Positions 6,346 through 7,814 of a stretch of 7,814 nucleotides of DNA are shown piece by piece. This DNA comes from DATHGT01 sp035317605 (lineage in GTDB: Bacteria > Methylomirabilota > Methylomirabilia > Rokubacteriales > CSP1-6): contig DATHGT010000299.1 of the NCBI GenBank assembly GCA_035317605.1, positions 1 to 7,814 of the forward strand. Direction: 5' to 3'. Position 1 is the first letter of the stretch; each line of letters starts with the position of its first letter. Under the pieces are notes generated by a model. It saw only the letters and a list, made by a program, of their open reading frames with translations, ran no database searches and was not told the origin of the DNA. A program made the position numbers and the translations under genes.

Positions 6346-6374
6346 ACAGTAGAGACTCACGACGCCTTTGTCAA
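6346..6374 (-). promoter_or_regulatory. Sigma70-like promoter of the liv-protease operon
   Basis: A perfect -35 box TTGACA (6369-6374) is followed after exactly 17 nt by TACTGT (6346-6351), which keeps the three most conserved -10 bases. Transcription would begin near 6339, leaving a leader of about 34 nt that contains the GGAGG site. It starts 26 nt after the stop of the antitoxin gene, so the operon may also receive read-through from there. I see no clear operator overlapping it. Confidence 0.7.
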
Positions 6375-6399
6375 TCCATGCAGCGGGCGGCGGCTCGCG

Positions 6400-6636
6400 C
6401 TAACGGCCTTCGAACTGCCGCAGAATCTCCTCAGGGAGCGGGGCGTCGAAATCTTCCGCGATCTTGATCTTGCCCTTGAGTAGACCCATGCGGCGAGGCG
6501 CCGGGACCGCCAGCGGCATCAGGCGAGCCACCGGCTTACCCGCCTTAGCGATGATGATCTCCTCGCCGTTCGCAGCACGCTCCACTAGGCGCGAGAGGTG
6601 GGTCTTTGCGTCGTGGATATTCACCGGCTTGGCCAT
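6400..6636 (-). CDS. Orphan Phd/YefM-family antitoxin
   Basis: This 78-residue protein of the Phd/YefM (prevent-host-death) antitoxin family is cytoplasmic. Such proteins bind their own promoter through the N-terminal domain and wrap a toxin with the C-terminal tail. The N-terminal family pattern is clear: VNIHDAKTHLSRLVERAANG (5-24), EEIIIAKAGKPVARLMPL (25-42), then a charged tail ending LPEEILRQFEGR. This tail type is usual for antitoxins paired with VapC-like PIN-domain toxins. Such toxin genes normally follow at once on the same strand. Here the next 94 nt hold only the liv promoter and leader, so the toxin is absent. The ATG at 6636 has no ribosome-binding site at proper distance. A TAAGAT box 6 nt upstream suggests a leaderless mRNA. 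It may be a degraded toxin-antitoxin remnant, an immunity factor against a toxin elsewhere, or a local repressor. Confidence 0.88.
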   Translation of the reverse strand: MAKPVNIHDAKTHLSRLVERAANGEEIIIAKAGKPVARLMPLAVPAPRRMGLLKGKIKIAEDFDAPLPEEILRQFEGR

Positions 6637-6642
6637 GAATCC

Positions 6643-6648
6643 ATCTTA
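6643..6648 (-). promoter_or_regulatory. Possible -10 box for the antitoxin gene
   Basis: TAAGAT matches the -10 consensus at four of six positions, and its last base is 6 nt before the ATG at 6636. Transcription would begin at or beside the A of the start codon, which fits the absence of a well-placed Shine-Dalgarno. No good -35 box is visible. Confidence 0.4.
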
Positions 6649-6655
6649 GTCCACC

Positions 6656-6666
6656 TCGATTCTCGA
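6656..6666. repeat. Short inverted repeat between divergent promoters
   Basis: TCGA-TTC-TCGA is an inverted repeat, and the same area reads as a direct repeat of CTCGAT at 6655-6660 and 6662-6667. It lies between the two divergent -10-like boxes, where their -35 regions would be. It could be an operator for the adjacent Phd-type antitoxin. The arms are short and common in GC-rich DNA, so chance is quite possible. Confidence 0.3.
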
Positions 6667-6680
6667 TCGCGGAAGGCGGT

Positions 6681-6686
6681 TACAAT
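6681..6686 (+). promoter_or_regulatory. -10 box for the LLM oxidoreductase gene, probably leaderless
   Basis: TACAAT, a five-of-six match to the -10 consensus, ends 8 nt before the ATG at 6695, so transcription would begin about 2 nt before the start codon. The only Shine-Dalgarno-like sequence (GGAAGGCGG) is about 15 nt upstream, too far for use and also upstream of the -10 box. No clear -35 box is present. Confidence 0.5.
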
Positions 6687-6694
6687 TCCGTCCC

Positions 6695-7741
6695 ATGCGA
6701 ATCCTGACCACCCTGCCCCAGGACGATCTCACGCAGGTGCCCGCGGCGGCGCGCGCGGCGGAAGCGGCGGGTTACGACGGGGTCGTGACGTCCGAGAACC
6801 GGCACGATCCGTTCCTCGCGCTCGGGATCGCCGCGGTGAACACGTCGCGGCTGGCCCTCTGCACGGGGATCGCGATCGCGTTCTCGCGGAGCCCGATGCC
6901 GGTGGCCAACGCGAGCTGGGACTTGCAGTCGGCCTCGGGCGGACGCTTCGTGCTCGGGCTCGGCTCGCAGATCCGCGCCCACAACGAGAACCGGTTCAGC
7001 GTGCCGTGGAGCGCGCCGGCCCCGCGGCTGCGCGAGTACGTCGAGGCCCTGCGCGCGATCTGGCGATGCTGGGAAACCGGCGAGAAGCTTGCGTACCGCG
7101 GCCAGCATTACAAGTTCACGCTGATGACGCCGAACTTCACGCCGACCTCCACAGGTCAACCGATGGTCCCGGTGACGATCGCGGCGGTCGGCCCCGCGAT
7201 GCTGCGGCTGGCCGGCGAGCTGTGCGACGGCGTTCGCCTCCACGGATTCTGCACCCGCCGCTATCTCGACGAGGTCGTCCTCGCCGAACTGCGCACGGGC
7301 TGGATGAAGAGCGGCCGGCCGCGCGAACACTTCGAGATCGGGGGCGGCGGCTTCATCGCCACCGGGCCCGACGAAGCTTCCGTTGCCAAGATGTTCGAGT
7401 GGGTGCGCACGCGGGTGGCGTTCTACGGCTCGACGCCGGGCTACTGGCCCGTGCTCGAAGTCCACGGGCTGCACGACCTCGGGCGAAAGCTCAACGTGAT
7501 GTCGAAGACCGGCCAGTGGGACAAGATGAGCGTCGAGATCTCCGACGACGTGGTCCGGCTCTTCGCGGCGGTCGGCACCCACCGCGAGCTGGCGCGCGAG
7601 ATCGAGCGCCGCTACGCCGGCATCACCGATTCGGTGACGCTCTCAGGCGGCTACGGCGTGCACCAGGACATCCCGCCCGATCTGATCCAGGACATCCGAC
7701 GGATCCCGACCGCGTTCACCGGGTTCTCGCTCGACTTCTGA
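6695..7741 (+). CDS. LLM-class (luciferase-like) oxidoreductase, probably F420-dependent
   Basis: This 348-residue TIM-barrel flavin/F420 oxidoreductase belongs to the bacterial luciferase-like superfamily. The sequence is closest in style to the group annotated as LLM-class F420-dependent oxidoreductases (TIGR03617-like, from memory). Landmarks are EAAGYDGVVTSENRHDPF (23-40), ASGGRFVLGLGSQIRAH (80-96), WSAPAPRLREYVEALRAIW (105-123) and VPVTIAAVGPAMLRLAGELC (158-177). The C-terminal half has VAFYGSTPGYWPVLEVHG (241-258). The length is normal and the gene looks complete. The ATG at 6695 is the first residue with family character (MRILTTLP). The cofactor could be F420 or FMN; the sequence alone does not settle this, and no F420 biosynthesis gene is present. 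It is divergent from the antitoxin and liv operon, so no functional link can be claimed. The substrate is unknown. Confidence 0.9.
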   Translation: MRILTTLPQDDLTQVPAAARAAEAAGYDGVVTSENRHDPFLALGIAAVNTSRLALCTGIAIAFSRSPMPVANASWDLQSASGGRFVLGLGSQIRAHNENRFSVPWSAPAPRLREYVEALRAIWRCWETGEKLAYRGQHYKFTLMTPNFTPTSTGQPMVPVTIAAVGPAMLRLAGELCDGVRLHGFCTRRYLDEVVLAELRTGWMKSGRPREHFEIGGGGFIATGPDEASVAKMFEWVRTRVAFYGSTPGYWPVLEVHGLHDLGRKLNVMSKTGQWDKMSVEISDDVVRLFAAVGTHRELAREIERRYAGITDSVTLSGGYGVHQDIPPDLIQDIRRIPTAFTGFSLDF

Positions 7742-7742
7742 A

Positions 7743-7766
7743 CCGCCCTCCGCAAGGCAAGGGTGG
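7743..7766 (+). terminator. GC-rich hairpin after the LLM gene, possible terminator
   Basis: CCGCCCT (7743-7749) pairs with AGGGTGG (7760-7766), with one G-T wobble. Inside, CC pairs with GG around a GCAA tetraloop, leaving a 2-nt CA bulge. It starts 2 nt after the stop codon. No T-run follows, so it is not a standard intrinsic terminator. It could be a T-less terminator or a 3'-end stabiliser. Confidence 0.4.
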
Positions 7767-7814
7767 CCTCGCGTCCGGCCAGAAATCCCATCGGTATAGG
7801 TGGCAACGGCGTTA

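Noticed and set aside
6306..6399. Possible toxin gene after the antitoxin
   Set aside because: The interval is only 94 nt and is occupied by the promoter and leader of the binding-protein gene; no PIN or RelE-like frame is present.
6680..7582. Minus-strand frame of 300 residues opposite the LLM gene
   Set aside because: It is an antisense shadow rich in Arg, His, Glu and Pro. The plus-strand LLM protein is clearly the real product.

Overview
The window comes from a visibly GC-rich bacterial chromosome. Seven of the eight larger genes are packed on the minus strand, and one gene is divergent on the plus strand. Nothing here fixes the taxon. A soil or subsurface bacterium rich in Liv-type importers, for example from the Rokubacteria/Methylomirabilota area, would fit. 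That is an inference from gene style, not something the sequence shows.

The core (1074-6374, minus strand) is a branched-chain amino-acid-type (Liv/HAAT) ABC importer operon. It opens with a good sigma70-like promoter (6346-6374) and a strong Shine-Dalgarno. The gene order is: periplasmic substrate-binding protein (5100-6305), LivH permease (4225-5076), a single-chain LivM permease-LivG ATPase fusion (2468-4228), a secreted zinc metalloprotease (1801-2481) and LivF ATPase (1074-1814). From LivH to LivF every junction overlaps by 4 or 14 nt, so these genes should be translationally coupled. The protease therefore sits inside the transporter operon. One reading is a scavenging unit in which an exported protease works with an importer for amino acids or small amides.

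Downstream on the same strand lies an MNT-HEPN toxin-antitoxin pair. It comprises a MntA-type nucleotidyltransferase (747-1040) overlapped by a HepT-type HEPN RNase (416-757), and begins only 33 nt after livF. Beyond it are a small unrecognised CxxC/CxxC zinc-ribbon-like ORF (112-273) and, running off the left edge, the apparent N-terminus of an ISAzo13-like transposase (1-81). The left end therefore looks like accessory DNA. The 142 nt between the zinc-ribbon ORF and HepT (274-415) hold only the small ORF's ribosome-binding site as far as I can see.

Upstream of the importer promoter is an orphan Phd/YefM-type antitoxin (6400-6636) with no room for a toxin gene after it. Divergent from it is an LLM-class (luciferase-like, probably F420-dependent) oxidoreductase (6695-7741, plus strand). 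The short region between them carries -10-like boxes so close to both start codons that both transcripts may be leaderless, and a small inverted repeat lies between the boxes. A GC-rich hairpin follows the oxidoreductase.

Most of the window is recognisable. I see no CRISPR array, tRNA or rRNA. The least ordinary items are the protease embedded in the liv operon, the LivM-LivG fusion with a variant ABC signature, the small zinc-ribbon ORF and the orphan antitoxin beside the operon promoter.
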